A stretch of 64,000 nt of DNA from Leuctra nigra (taxonomy: Eukaryota; Arthropoda; Insecta; Plecoptera; Leuctridae). The stretch lies in NCBI GenBank assembly GCA_934045905.1, contig OW203773.1:19207246-19271245 (forward strand), given 5' to 3'. Below the pieces are notes generated by a model. The model had not been told where the DNA came from. It searched no databases and saw only the letters and a list, made by a program, of their open reading frames with translations. The position numbers and the translations under genes were made by a program. Positions 22,101 through 33,694 of the stretch are shown piece after piece (within the stretch, counting starts at the first letter, position 1; each line of letters opens with the position of its first letter).

Positions 22101-25100
22101 TACCACTTCTGCCGGCAGAGCGCTCGCAATGCAACTTTTAGTGACAAATACATTGTCACTGCAACGATCAGGGATTAAGAGAGAATAGTTTTAAAAAATG
22201 GTTACGTCCCGAAAAAATGAAAATCAGTGATTGCGTTGAACCTTTGAAATACTTAGACATTTTTGACCACAACTCTTCTTTCATATATTTTCGGATAATG
22301 TGTATATTATTTCCTCGGTTTATTACAGAGCAGCAACTTTCACACGAATTTAATTCACATAAAATAAGATAGCTTCGTTTAAACCAAAGTATATAAGTCA
22401 GGAATTCGTTTGTCATATTTGACATTATTCCAAAACCATGGACTAGGTATTTTACTAGATAAGAAGCAAATTAATGAAATACATTGGCTTGTGAAATACA
22501 TTCAGTTGATCAAGTGAACATTATATCAGAGATACATACAGCACATTTTTATGTTTCTTTTTGTGATAGTTTGAATTATTTCAAACCATGAAAATCCATG
22601 AAAACCATGAAAACCAGTTTAGAGTTAGTTAGAGTTAGTTAGTTCATGATCTGACACAACAATTTCGAAATACATGCGTCTATTTACCAGACGCGATTTT
22701 CACGATACGCAATTCGCACGATTTCGCAATTCTATGGACTAATTACTCCTTCTTGGATAACTGGCAAAATTCATGGTTATCTCTCCATTTTATGTATAAT
22801 ATGAGTGTGTCCAAAGTCTCAACATATCAGCAGATGCTATCACTATTTAAGTCAGTCATCCACTTGAAAATCATAACACTCAAGTTTCATCCACTTGATT
22901 CTAATCAACTGTCTATCAATTCTAAATTCCGAAGTACTTGAAATCGACCGCAAATCTAGTTTGAAGCTAAAGGAATGATTAAATTGTAACTAAATAATCT
23001 AATGTTATTATATTCAAATTACACGTAGTAATTACTGTAAGTCGTTTTATAAAATAATAAATTTTGAGAACTTTCAACTGACATCTCAATCTGACAAAAA
23101 GATCTGAATTCTCAGAAATATTTCATATAGGTAATTTAATTCTTTTAGATCCAGTATTCACTGGCTTTCTCATAATAATGGTGTCTTCGTATAGGTAACT
23201 TGTATCCACACATTTTAATTATGGGTAGACGGGTACTGTAAGCCATATCATTAGCATTCTCTTTTCAGGGACGTAGAGCAAAACCCTTTTTCGTTAGTTT
23301 GACAACAGACTTTTGAGTCCATTCTCATTGTTGGCAATGAATCTTGACTCGGCAAGTCAAAGAAAAAGGTTAACTTGTTTGTACTGCTTCCCAACATGAA
23401 TCTCAACATTTCTTCAAGTTGAAGAAATGTGCTACATCGCGATCAACATTGTTTTCAGATAATTAGGAGACTTGGGAATAAGGTAACAAGGAACTATATG
23501 ACGCTGTGTGGAATCTTGTACATGTACGGGCGATGATAGCTTTAGAGAATTAAATCTCACGATTCGTTCAATAAGGAAAGTACTTGAAAAGCACAAAAGT
23601 GTGACGCAGTAGCTTATGAGATTCTGAGATAAATTAATTAAAACTGTAGACATATTCAATTGAAAATAAAAACACACCGAGATGAACATATCACTTAGGA
23701 AATGAAAATAATACTCGAAATATTATCTACGTTATATTATGTTAATCATTAGAATTGTATTAAATACTCGTAATTAATTGCTTTACGAAATATATTTGCA
23801 TAAAACAATAACAATTTATACGAAATGCACACAACGTGTTATCAAGGCGATAAGGAAACAGTATAAATTTGTAGATAAAAATACGACTAGTTAATTAAGT
23901 TCACTTGATTTCAATCTTCAATCTTCATATTATCGTGATTTGTGACAGCTGACAATTATTAATGTCGATCATTCTGATAAAATCTACAATCTTGATATTT
24001 TTCTGTGATTCAATCATATGTCAAAATGTATGCTAGATTTGATACATGTGTGTTGTTATAAATAAATGTTATTCTTCAGCGATTTATTGTTTACTTTTCA
24101 AAACATACTTTTTAGTCGGGGACAATCGTTTTAAGTGATATAATTGCGCTCGGTCGTTTTAGAAAATTGAGAGAGAAAAATTGTTTCATAAGTAGGTGTA
24201 ACTTTGTTAGGATGTTCACGTGATCAGTCTGATTGTATATTAGTAGCACTTTTTCATTTTTGCTTCTTGCATTGTTAATTAGGCTCCGGTTATTCAACAA
24301 AACCGGGCAAAACGATGAAATTTCCGATACGATTGAAGACCAAACCCGTTAACCAATCGATCTCATTTTATCATGATTAGATGAAAGATAAACTTATGGT
24401 TAAAATTTAATTTTATAGGGCACCGTGGTAGACAAGAAAATAGCAAATTTTTCACCAAAAATCCAATAATTATTAGTAATTAACGAAACAAAAAATAAAA
24501 AATTTATACCAAGGGTTAACTCTAAGTTTGTCCTTTATCTAATCACAATTAAAATTTCAAATCATTTCGTCAACCCATTTTGTCTCTAATCGTATCGCAA
24601 AAAGTGTCTACAAAATGCAGCAAAATCGCTCGCGCTTGGACCACCTTAATGAACTGGTGTTCTTCCTCTTGTACTTACGCCACCAATGCGGCCGACAAAG
24701 GACGAGCAACCGGAGCCGGTGGTGTGTATGTTGACGTAGCTGGCCTCATTGGTCCTTGCCTGGATCCTCACACAAGTGTTGGTGTTGTAATCGTCAATAG
24801 CGGTCTGAATCCACGCTCTTTGTTCGGTATCTGAAGTTCAAAGGATATAATGGAATATAATGTCTCCTGCCGCTCCAGAGAGTATGAAGGTCAACGTTGT
24901 ATATTATAAGGGTTGGTCTTTGTACGTATTGTCAAAGTTTCCTTCTGGCTAGCTAACGGAAACAATTATCTATAGCACCTAAATGTCTATTAATTAGCTA
25001 ACTCTTAGCTGGCTTTTATTTGGCAGATAAGCTAGCAAGAACTATGGTTTGAGTTAAAAAGACCGGACCTAAATCATTCTTCGGAAGTAAACAATTAAAA

Positions 25101-25781
25101 ACAGAAATATCGAAAGCCATACAAGAAACAAAACGTATAAGTATTGTTTTCATCAATTATTGTTTTGAGGAGCTAAAATTCCTATTTGTTTCGAATCGTA
25201 AGACAACCTGTATAAACTAAGAAATTAGAAGTCTTAGTAAATAATCAAAAACCATTTAAAATCCCAATAATATTCAAAATTCGTGATCAATTATGGCCTT
25301 TATACAACTCCAACTTTAAACCAATGCGCATTTATAAATTGGCATATTGGATAGAGCTATCCTCTAAAATATGATTTCATGAAATATAATCGTGTCTTGG
25401 ACTGCATTATATATTCATAATATTGATCAATAACCGTGATATTATTTTTACTAATATTAGTTAGAACTATTGTTTAAACGTAGGTTAGTATAGGCTACAC
25501 ACGGGAGTAGATAAAATCATTTTGCCAATTAAACTCGGCTCCTCCAGATGCAAAGTAAAACGAATCTACTCACTGACTGAAGCGTCGAACTGGTAGATGA
25601 GCGTATTCCCAGGCCACTTCCTCGCCGGGTCGATCAGACCATTCCTGCCCTCCGGGAACAGGATGTCTCCCTCGAAGTGGCCCGAGTGTTCCCATGCGTT
25701 GTCGTAGACGTGGTCCTGTTTGACAGGAACGGAGAGCGCCTGAGCGCAGAGCACGAGGAACACGGCGAGTTTCAGCATCAT
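19124..25781 (-). CDS. Astacin-like secreted zinc metalloprotease, intact, 249 aa
   Basis: Five exons, all GT-AG and in phase: 25574-25781, 24679-24830, 21389-21548, 20018-20151, 19124-19219 (208+152+160+134+96 = 750 bp). Residues 1-17 form a signal peptide. FEGDI (about residue 37) is the Asp-switch of the propeptide that blocks zinc in the zymogen. [11 protein letters not shown] (143-153) is the HExxHxxGxxH zinc helix. SVMHY (198-202) is the Met-turn, with the tyrosine that acts as fifth zinc ligand. Four cysteines (NTC, GSGC, GNGC and the MYPC end) match the two disulfides of the fold. There are no EGF or CUB domains, so it is a minimal M12A protease, as in digestive or seminal insect astacins. 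ATG 25781 gives MM; the second ATG (25778) is equally possible. Its divergent neighbour at 28.4 kb and the pseudogene at 1.9-10 kb are paralogues. Confidence 0.93.
20570..20935 (-). mobile_element. SINE-like element in astacin intron 3
   Basis: GC-richer than its surroundings. On the minus strand it contains GGCTTAACGTCCCATCCGAA and a B-box-like GGGCTCGATTC. Its other end (cttttctataatacattc, agtggag) resembles about 8480-8530. Probably a SINE or short LINE tail; the family is unknown to me. Confidence 0.5.
21091..21263. mobile_element. 173-bp hairpin MITE, copy 1
   Basis: The arms agttc...tgaactctc and gagagttca...gaact are complementary, with ttac on both flanks. A copy of the same length in opposite orientation lies at 37173-37345, in an intron of another astacin. 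Confidence 0.8.
21549..24678. other. Intron 2 of the intact minus-strand astacin
   Basis: 3.1 kb. Contains a small possible MITE at 22028-22110 (agtgcctg / caggcact ends) and the ~500-bp element at 24153-24650. No other gene seen. Confidence 0.5.
24153..24650. mobile_element. ~500-bp dispersed element, full copy
   Basis: Contains inner inverted arms (gatacgattgaagaccaaac near 24330; complementary gtctctaatcgtatcg near 24582) and ends with tcgctcgcgcttggaccacc. Other copies: about 40430-40945 (full), 27712-27830, and 36940-37140 with 37480-37615 (reverse orientation). It stops about 28 bp from the exon 2 donor. Confidence 0.65.
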
Positions 25782-25820
25782 GCAGGCTGGAGCACTGTGC
25801 GGGAGGCGACTGATACTGGC

Positions 25821-25842
25821 GTTTTTATACAGCTCTTATCAG
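25821..25842 (-). promoter_or_regulatory. TATA box and GATA site of the intact minus-strand astacin
   Basis: TATAAAAAC (minus, 25821-25829) lies about 40 bp upstream of the ATG, and TGATAAGAGC is immediately upstream of it. GATA factors drive many insect midgut digestive genes; a gut role here is inference. Confidence 0.5.
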
Positions 25843-25849
25843 AGTGGGT

Positions 25850-28340
25850 TATGTTTATCTCGTTTCGTAAGGAGTTTGACCAATTACTTTTGAGTAAAAG
25901 CGCGGTTTTGGGAGGAGTTTACGTATAAATTCAAAATAAATACAATAAGCATTTTTTTAAATCATATTTGTTTCCAACGTTGCAAATGTTTAAATTACGA
26001 CATAGGAAGAAATGAAACTTTAGTAATTGTATTTTACCAAGTGAGATTAATAATTATAAATTAGCAAAATTATTCACCTGGGAGCCGGGACTGGTTATGT
26101 GTAACGTATATCCAAGTTCTATGAGCAATAGTAATGCATTAGATCAAAAGGCCGAAACATTTGTTTACAGATTCATTATTAATGTAATGAGCGAAATGAT
26201 GTAAAATTACAAGAGTTAGTACGCATTATTTGTTGGGAGTTAGTTGAGAAATAGCAGATTTTCCATTCACCAGAAGAAATGTTAGCTCCACTGAATATTT
26301 CGTTATATACCCCTGTTGATAGTTGCGTTAGATGTTTGTCAAAGCCTGAAAGTTGCTAGAATTCATTCGACGAATTTTATCACTTAATCGTGGAAGTTTT
26401 ACAAAACTATCCAATGCCGGGCGCGGTACTAAAACCGGGCTTTTACTCTGAGCAGTACCAACCAAAATCGCAACATGTTTCAATATGCATTGACAAAGGT
26501 TAAATCCACAACTCCTCAAGTTTAGAACTGTGAAAGGAAACGGGAAACGCACGTTGTTCTTCACAGCATTTATTTAGTTTTGTCTTCACGGTAACAGAAT
26601 CTACGAACGTCATATATTTATATTTCCGACTCATAATGCCACTCACTGGAGTAAATCATGTTAATACATGCGACAGCCGCAAAGTGAAGTACGATATTTA
26701 TCAAATAACTTCGAACACCATTACATAATAACTTTTCTTCAGATTACGATCAAATTTATATAAACTACAAATTAATAACATTTTGACCACAGATTTTTTT
26801 TAATTTCCAATTTTAATATAATTTTAGATGATTTCAATTATACACCAAAAACTGTCCCTTAGAATACTAACTCCTTATATATGATAAATTAACTAGAATC
26901 AAATATAATGAAGTTTTACGGTTTTGTTGGGTTTGCAGAAATATTTTCACACGTTTCCTCGCACGTGAAAATAATACAAAATATCCGGAGTCAAGAACAG
27001 AAATGAAATAAATTACAATAATAAAGCTACTTAAAAACATCGGTTGTAACTTTGCTTTTAAGTAAATAATTATACAGATGGAACCCCATTTCATGAAATT
27101 ACTAATTAATTACGATAGAAAGTGAACAAATAATAACTGTATAACCACGACTTCTATATTGTAAATTGAATAAAGTGGCCAGATGAACATTGATAGGCAA
27201 TGACTTTCTTGAACGCAATAGATAAGTATAAAAAAAAATCCCATACCACTTGACACTTTTATATTAAGACGCAGTTTAATGATAAAACACAGATTTCATA
27301 TCTTATCTATTCATGTCGGAGTTGAAATAATCAATTCAAAAATATGCATACATTTGAAGTATATCGTACCTGGTAACCTAAATTATGTGCTAATAAAAAT
27401 GTGAGAAATGATCCAAATCTTACGTACAATTGTGACTTCATGGTTTACAAAATTCTCAAACTCTGTTAAATTGAAAGCATGATAATTTTTTCTTCCAAGT
27501 GGATTTTGGTACGTTAATCTATAAAGAACCAAGAACGCAATTGGAGCCTAATTACCTATGAAGTTTCTATTCCCCTTCTCTAGAGACAAATAATGCGATT
27601 TGGATTAATGTAATATTTATTGCAAATATTTAGTTCATTCTACTTCAAAATGAATGTCATCGTCAATAGATAAAAAAAATCTTCAGTTTTCTATGATCAT
27701 ACCAAGTGAGTCAAGAAAATAGAAAATTTTTCACCGAAAAAAAATCAAATAATTTCGTCAGCCCATTTTTTTTTTCTATCGTATCCAAAAAAGTGTATGC
27801 AACAAGCGGCAAAAATCGCTCGCGCTTGCAGCACCAACGAAAATAGTAGCTCTCGCTTTATAAGTCATAGTTTTCTCTCAAGACTAGACAATGCATGAGT
27901 GCAAAATGTGTTAAATTGTCCACCCACTGAACTCAAATGCTGAACTCAAACTAATATAAAGAATACATAAATATAGGTATTATTTTAAACGATTCATTTG
28001 TACGATTCATCTGCGTTTTCAGATGTCATTTCATAGAAATATTTCGCTGAAGGTCAAGCCAATTTATAAAATTAATTTTAAAAAATTACATAGTACTGTA
28101 GATTTTCTCTAAGAGCCAATATTTTATCAGTGCTTATCTTTTTAAAACTCATGCTAAAAGTCGTAATCAGCCTAGTACTTGGCTAATGCTTATTTTTGTA
28201 TACAATTGAATAATGACAATCATAACTAGGTATATTGAATTGATCATACTTATATAAACATTTTCTTCAAACTAAAGTTTGTAAACACTTCAAATTGCCT
28301 TGAAATTAAAGTGTTTCGTACCAAGCCGTGTGCAAAATGA
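25850..28340. other. Intergenic region between divergent astacins
   Basis: AT-rich; holds a partial copy of the dispersed element (27712-27830). I see no conserved frame. It should contain the upstream regulatory DNA of both genes. Confidence 0.45.
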
Positions 28341-28345
28341 GATAG

Positions 28346-28353
28346 TATATAAG
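28346..28353 (+). promoter_or_regulatory. TATA box of the 28.4-kb astacin
   Basis: TATATAAG, 51 bp before the ATG at 28404. An initiator-like CCAGTG follows at about 28379. Confidence 0.55.
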
Positions 28354-28403
28354 AAGATAGTGACTCTGAAAAGCGCATCCAGTGTGTTTCAATACAATCA
28401 ACA

Positions 28404-31400
28404 ATGAAGTTGTACGTTGCGTGCCTGATCGTCATCCTAGGGGCTGTAGCTGTTGTTGCTCTGCCCGCTGGTAGAACGCCCTCCCAACCCTGGGTGACAT
28501 CTGGCTACTATCAGGGAGACATCAAATTGTCCGAGAACCAGAAAAATGGAATCATCGATGGAGGTGCACGTTGGCCGAACAGGGAGATGCCGTACGTCAT
28601 TTCTGGATCATTCGGTAAGACGTCTTCATCATAAATTAATAAGATAATTTGGTTTATAACCATTTTTTTTATATAAACATGTGCTAGTAGGTAAGAAGTC
28701 GTCTACATTAAGGAGTTTTTCCATCTAAGGTTCGGAGGTACTTTTCTTCTTTTGCTCACGAGTCACGGTCGATTGTCCGTGCCATTGTAACAATAAGATT
28801 ATCCTTGATGCCTATCCAAAAAATGGTTATCCTATTTTATATGGCCATATTTTTCTTTAATCTTTCCAGAATTATTTTCGGTATTGAGTTTACAACATGT
28901 ATTTACAATTAAACATCTAATTATGTATACACTCTTTGCTATATTACACTTGAGTGTTCCTTTTCTACTTATTCTCATTGTTCATTTTCCGACCTTCTCA
29001 CATCCAAGTCTTCATTATTATCTATTTCTTCCTAATCTTCTTGAGTGTTGTGTTCAAGATGCCAATGACCGCAATGTCATCCAGGACGCCATCAACTGGT
29101 ACAACGCCAACACCTGCGTGAGGTTGGTTCCCCACAGCGGCCAGGCAAACTACGTCAACATCATCAACAGCAACAGCGGATGTTACTCCTACGTAGGCGT
29201 CATCGGCGGGGTAAGACACGTACTTCAATGCCAGGAATGTCGTCATGCATTGTGATGTGGATGTGTATGATTGTGACATTCATTGTGGACGCGAGTTTTC
29301 AAAGTATCGCTCTTCCCATTGAGTCTTTACGTTAATCTTCTAAAAGTGTGTACAATCGTGGCAATAAATAGCTTGCATTCTCCTCTTCACCACATTCAAA
29401 CAACTTTTCCTGTGATAAGGGACGAGGGCGAGGAGCCCAAACTAATGTTAGTGATGGAAAGGGAAGAAGGAGGGTGACAGACAATTAATTCCAGCACTGT
29501 ACCTTGATAAGGAAAGTGTAGTAATTTTATAACTGACACTAAGGAGGGAGAAGAAAGATTTGATTTTAAACATGATTTTAAGTTTGTAACATGCAGACTT
29601 CATGATTATTCTACATTGCTTTTCTTTCTCATAAAATAACAACAACAGACACACGAAGGAGAACAATAATTTGTAGCAAAGAGCACATGTTTATCTAACC
29701 TAAATATTTAATTTGTCATAGTTCGATGATTATTGACATACTGCGATCTGTAACTAAGCTCGTCAACTGGTTTATCCTGTTGTTCTACCAACTATCAGAA
29801 GGGAGGAGAGTGTGGGTTTCCAAAAAAATGTAAATGGATCTTTGGTCTTCAAGCGCATATTGTCGTTTTCCCAGGCGCAAGAGCTGAATCTGCAGACCCC
29901 CGGCTGTGTCTACCACAACACTGTTGTTCACGAGATGCTCCATGCTCTTGGCTTCTGGCACATGCAGAGCGCTACGGAGAGGGACGATTTTGTCGCTATC
30001 CAGTGGCAGAACATCCAAGCTGGTAGGTTCGATCATGTAGGCTTGGGTGAACCGGTTCGAAACACGAACCGAACCCGGTTGCAAGTGTTCGCAAGTGTTC
30101 GGATCGATTGGTGTAAAAAGTATGTTATTATCTTTATTAGGGATGAAGATATCACATTTGTCCTGGAACACTTCAGAAATTAGATTTTGACCGCTTTTTG
30201 ACCCCTTTTAACCCCTGTGTCAACTTTATAATAGTGATATATATATTTATTAATCGTACTATAAACATAAGCTTTCATTTGATATGCTACTCGACTAGGT
30301 TGATATAATTTGATTGTTTGATAATGACAACAATGGCTTTTTGACAAATTTGGCATTTTGGCCTACCCACCGTAATGAAATTTCTGAGAACTTTTGATAT
30401 GTTATAGAGGGCATTTTTATGAATCGATTAACATCAAAAAACCATCTGTTGCAATTTGTGGTGGGTTAGGCCCCTTTTTGCAGCTTAGACTCTTGGGCTA
30501 CACGACAAACTCACAAAGCATAATTATTATAAATATTATAATTGGATACTCTCCGGATTTTTTTTTGTTTGTTGTTTAGGCAAATTTGGGAAATCCAGAC
30601 AACCAATAAGTACAAAATTGTATTTTTTTTCAATTCATAGCTTGCACGAACTTATTTTGTTTTATATCAGCAGTGCAAAATTATTAAATTCTCCAACTGA
30701 GGACGGACATTTTGTTGGCACGTTGACGGGTCAGATTTATAACTTTATTGATGTAAATCGATGTATTTTTGTAATGTTAGTAATTCCTGGTCGTACTACA
30801 GATATCTCTGGAGCCTATACAATTTCCCAGGTACCCATTATATTAAATATCGTCAAAAAAATGGAGAATCACGGCAGTCCTGCGTGCCATCAAGATGGTG
30901 GCATGCAACAATGAGATGACATCACATGCAAACATGCATTAAATTGCCTTGAACGGAAACTTACTTGCTTCTATTTCTCTCTTATTATTGCAAATTCTTA
31001 TGTTTGTCGGGATGTTCTAGGCACTGAGGGCAACTTTGACAAGTATGGCTCCGACTACATCACCGAGTTCGGAGAGCGGTACGACTATGGCAGTGTCATG
31101 CACTATGGCGCCTGGGACTTCTCCAGCAATGGCGAGAAGACCATCGTCACCCTCGTGAGTGTAACTTAGACCACCTACTACACACATTCTGATGCTCACA
31201 AGCATAGGCAAGATGGAGACGAGACTATACACCTAGTTGAAACGTACAAAAAAATATAAATTAAATTGTCCACCGCTTTATCCGGAAGTTTGTATTGAGT
31301 TTTTTTATTGTTTTGTAAAAATACAAAATATTCTCTAAAAAAATAGATATTTCGTTAGTTTTACGTATTCTTTAAGGTCAAATTTGATTTTAAGTGCATT

Positions 31401-32571
31401 GCGGATTTTTTTTTATTTCTTTTAATTCATTGTGATAGGCCTCGAAACCAAACAGGTTACTGACTAGATTTAGGAAGGTCGTGGGTTCGAGTCCCACTCG
31501 AGGAAAATCTTTTCATATTGCAGTTGGTATTTATTAACAAATAGGTTTAATCGCAGTTCAGCTTTAAACATAATAATTTTAATTCCAGGAACTCATTCCT
31601 GGAATTATAAGTAGGGCTTTTTTCTTCTTGTGGCAATTAATTTTAAAATAATTGGATGAATTTGCTATTTGCTGAACAAAATAGATTTCATATTATCGGT
31701 TCCATGTTTATTGACACTGCGATTTGAAACTAAAGTATATTTATACTTCAGATACATACATTAATCTCACCCACATTAGACCTGTAATCTAAACCCTAAC
31801 GAGCTAGTTTAAGGTTTATAAACAACCTTGAACAGGGGATGTGAAATAAATAGTCGAGTATACAATGAGCACAAAAAATCTACGATATATTATGATATTG
31901 CAATGTATGTTTCTAAGTTATAAATACTATGATCCTTATTTACATTTTTTTGAAAATCGATACCAAATTTGCAAAACCTCTTAACAACAAAAAACAATAT
32001 GTTCAGGAGAAGGAAGAAACACAATGTAAATTACATATTTGGGTATTAAAAACCAATTTATTTTAAATGCCTCTCAAATAGTACAATAATTATGTATATC
32101 TTAATTTAAAACGTAATTCCATATTTAAATAATTAACTATCAGATACGAGTTTTTCCCATTCAAAAATGCATGCTCATGCAGACACGAGTTTTGATCAAT
32201 ATCAGTTCAAAGAAGACATGGTTTTTCATATTTGCTTTTCTAAGCAAACCAACCATGAAAATCCTCGTATCTGCTTATGTATACGAGGCTTTAGAAGGCA
32301 GTGAAATGACTGCATTTCATTAGCTGTACAATTACAAAGTTTTACATGCAGGAATATTGATTTACTTGAAATTATTCCATGTAATAAAACCATTTTAAGA
32401 AAAAAACGGAGATACTATGTTTTACATATTTGATATCGAAATGTACCTCCGATGTGTCCAACTGACGGATCTGCTTTGTTTAATGTTTAGGATCCTAACG
32501 CGGTCATCGGTCAAGCTCCTACACTCTCCGGCATCGACATCTCCAAGCTTAACCGCATGTATGGATGCTAG
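28404..32571 (+). CDS. Astacin-like secreted zinc metalloprotease, intact, 241 aa
   Basis: Exons 28404-28614, 29059-29210, 29875-30022, 31021-31154, 32491-32571 (211+152+148+134+81 = 726 bp), all GT-AG with phases 1,0,1,0. Signal peptide about residues 1-19 (MKLYVACLIVILGAVAVVAL). The Asp-switch is QGDI. The zinc helix is HEMLHALGFWH at 140-150. The Met-turn SVMHY puts Met at 197 and Tyr at 199. All four fold cysteines are present (NTC, SGC, PGC and the C-terminal MYGC). Exon 3 is 12 bp shorter than in the minus-strand paralogue, in the loop before PGC. Expected to be a secreted endopeptidase. Poly(A) signal AATAAA at 32627-32632. Intron 4 carries a SINE and intron 3 a small MITE. Confidence 0.93.
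30360..30472. mobile_element. Small MITE in astacin intron 3
   Basis: Ends ggcctacccacc and ggtgggttaggcc are inverted. The interior (gatatgttatagagggca, catcaaaaaacca) resembles the arms of the 608-bp palindrome at 8961-9568. Confidence 0.6.
31436..31560 (+). mobile_element. tRNA-headed SINE, copy 2
   Basis: ggaaggtcgtgggttcgagt plus the body ttgcagttggtatttatt, as at 14335-14516; the A-box half is degenerate. In intron 4 of the 28.4-kb astacin. Confidence 0.65.
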
Positions 32572-32626
32572 ACCAGTTCAAGGTCATTCTGGATCTGTGA
32601 TACCTGTTCATCAGTGAACCAATACA

Positions 32627-32632
32627 AATAAA
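32627..32632 (+). promoter_or_regulatory. Poly(A) signal of the 28.4-kb astacin
   Basis: AATAAA, 56 bp after the stop codon. Confidence 0.6.
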
Positions 32633-32680
32633 TATATTTACACCAACCCACATGTGTTTTCTTGTTTTCTGACATCCCAG

Positions 32681-32790
32681 CAAAGGAATAACTGGCCCCA
32701 GGTGGTCATCTGCCCTCCCAGAGCAATGTGGAGAACTGTACCGCATGAGATGCAATACCAAACAGGAGGAAATGGGCTCACATTATGGGA
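32681..32790. repeat. Duplicated 3' flank, copy 1
   Basis: Shares gtggagaact, accgcatgagatgca and related words with 38860-38940 and 41950-42020. The flanks of the plus-strand astacins were duplicated together with the genes. Confidence 0.6.
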
Positions 32791-32807
32791 CAGCGTCAAC
32801 GGACCTG

Positions 32808-32905
32808 AGTCCCTATTCTATAACTTTTAAACTCACATTTCTGATGGAATTCGATGCCATGCGATGTTAGAATTTCATTAGAATTGCGAAATTTAAAGTT
32901 CTTGA
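32808..32905. mobile_element. Hairpin MITE, ATTCTAGAAC family
   Basis: Inverted ends ccctattctataacttttaa and aaagttcttgaataggg with an aattcgatgcc interior. Confidence 0.6.
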
Positions 32906-33640
32906 ATAGGGCTCCTGTTCGCTCCTAGATCATCCGTTAGAACTGGAGGACATTTGCAGACAACATGGTCATCTCTGCATTTCTTTTAGAAATGAATCCT
33001 ATGACTATACTAGGAAATCAATCATGATTCATGATCATGAATAATGTCATTGTGTCAATTGGGTCATTTTGTTATATTAATGTCTGGATTTAAAATATTT
33101 CGAATAGTAAATCCATGGATTTATTGTTGATTTTACAAAGAGACAAGAAAACAAATCCTGGTGATAAATCCAGGAATTTTTCATTCCAAATCTAATAAAA
33201 CCTGTAATTAATTACTCCAGTTTTGCGGCTGAAAGTGAAATAAACTTTATGACTTTGGACAGGCTCACATTTCGATGTCACTCCTTAGAGATCAAAATAT
33301 AAAAACATAAATGTATAGATCATAGAAACTATGAGTCACTAGTCACTTACTATACTATATTGTACCTTAGGGGATAACATCAACAATAGCTCAACAATCG
33401 GCATTTATTTTAACTGATGAGTAAAATAATGCCGTGTATAAAAATATTACAATTTTAATGGACGAACGATTAGGAAAACTAAAATTTCAATATACTGTCT
33501 TAAATTTTCTACGTGGTGCAACAGCTTCTTATGATTCTATAATCAAATAAGATTATACTAGATTAGGATTAAATGATTATGATTCACTAAAAACAATGCG
33601 GCGGAATGATCGTCTTAAAAATTACCTTGAAATATAATCA
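32906..33640. other. Intergenic, nothing recognised
   Basis: AT-rich DNA between two tandem astacins; no conserved frame or repeat seen. Confidence 0.4.
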
Positions 33641-33641
33641 A

Positions 33642-33649
33642 TATAAATA
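33642..33649 (+). promoter_or_regulatory. TATA box of the 33.7-kb astacin
   Basis: TATAAATA, 46 bp before the ATG at 33695. Confidence 0.5.
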
Positions 33650-33694
33650 CGTCCACACCTAGAATTGAGCATCATTCTTGTTGGAACCACAACA

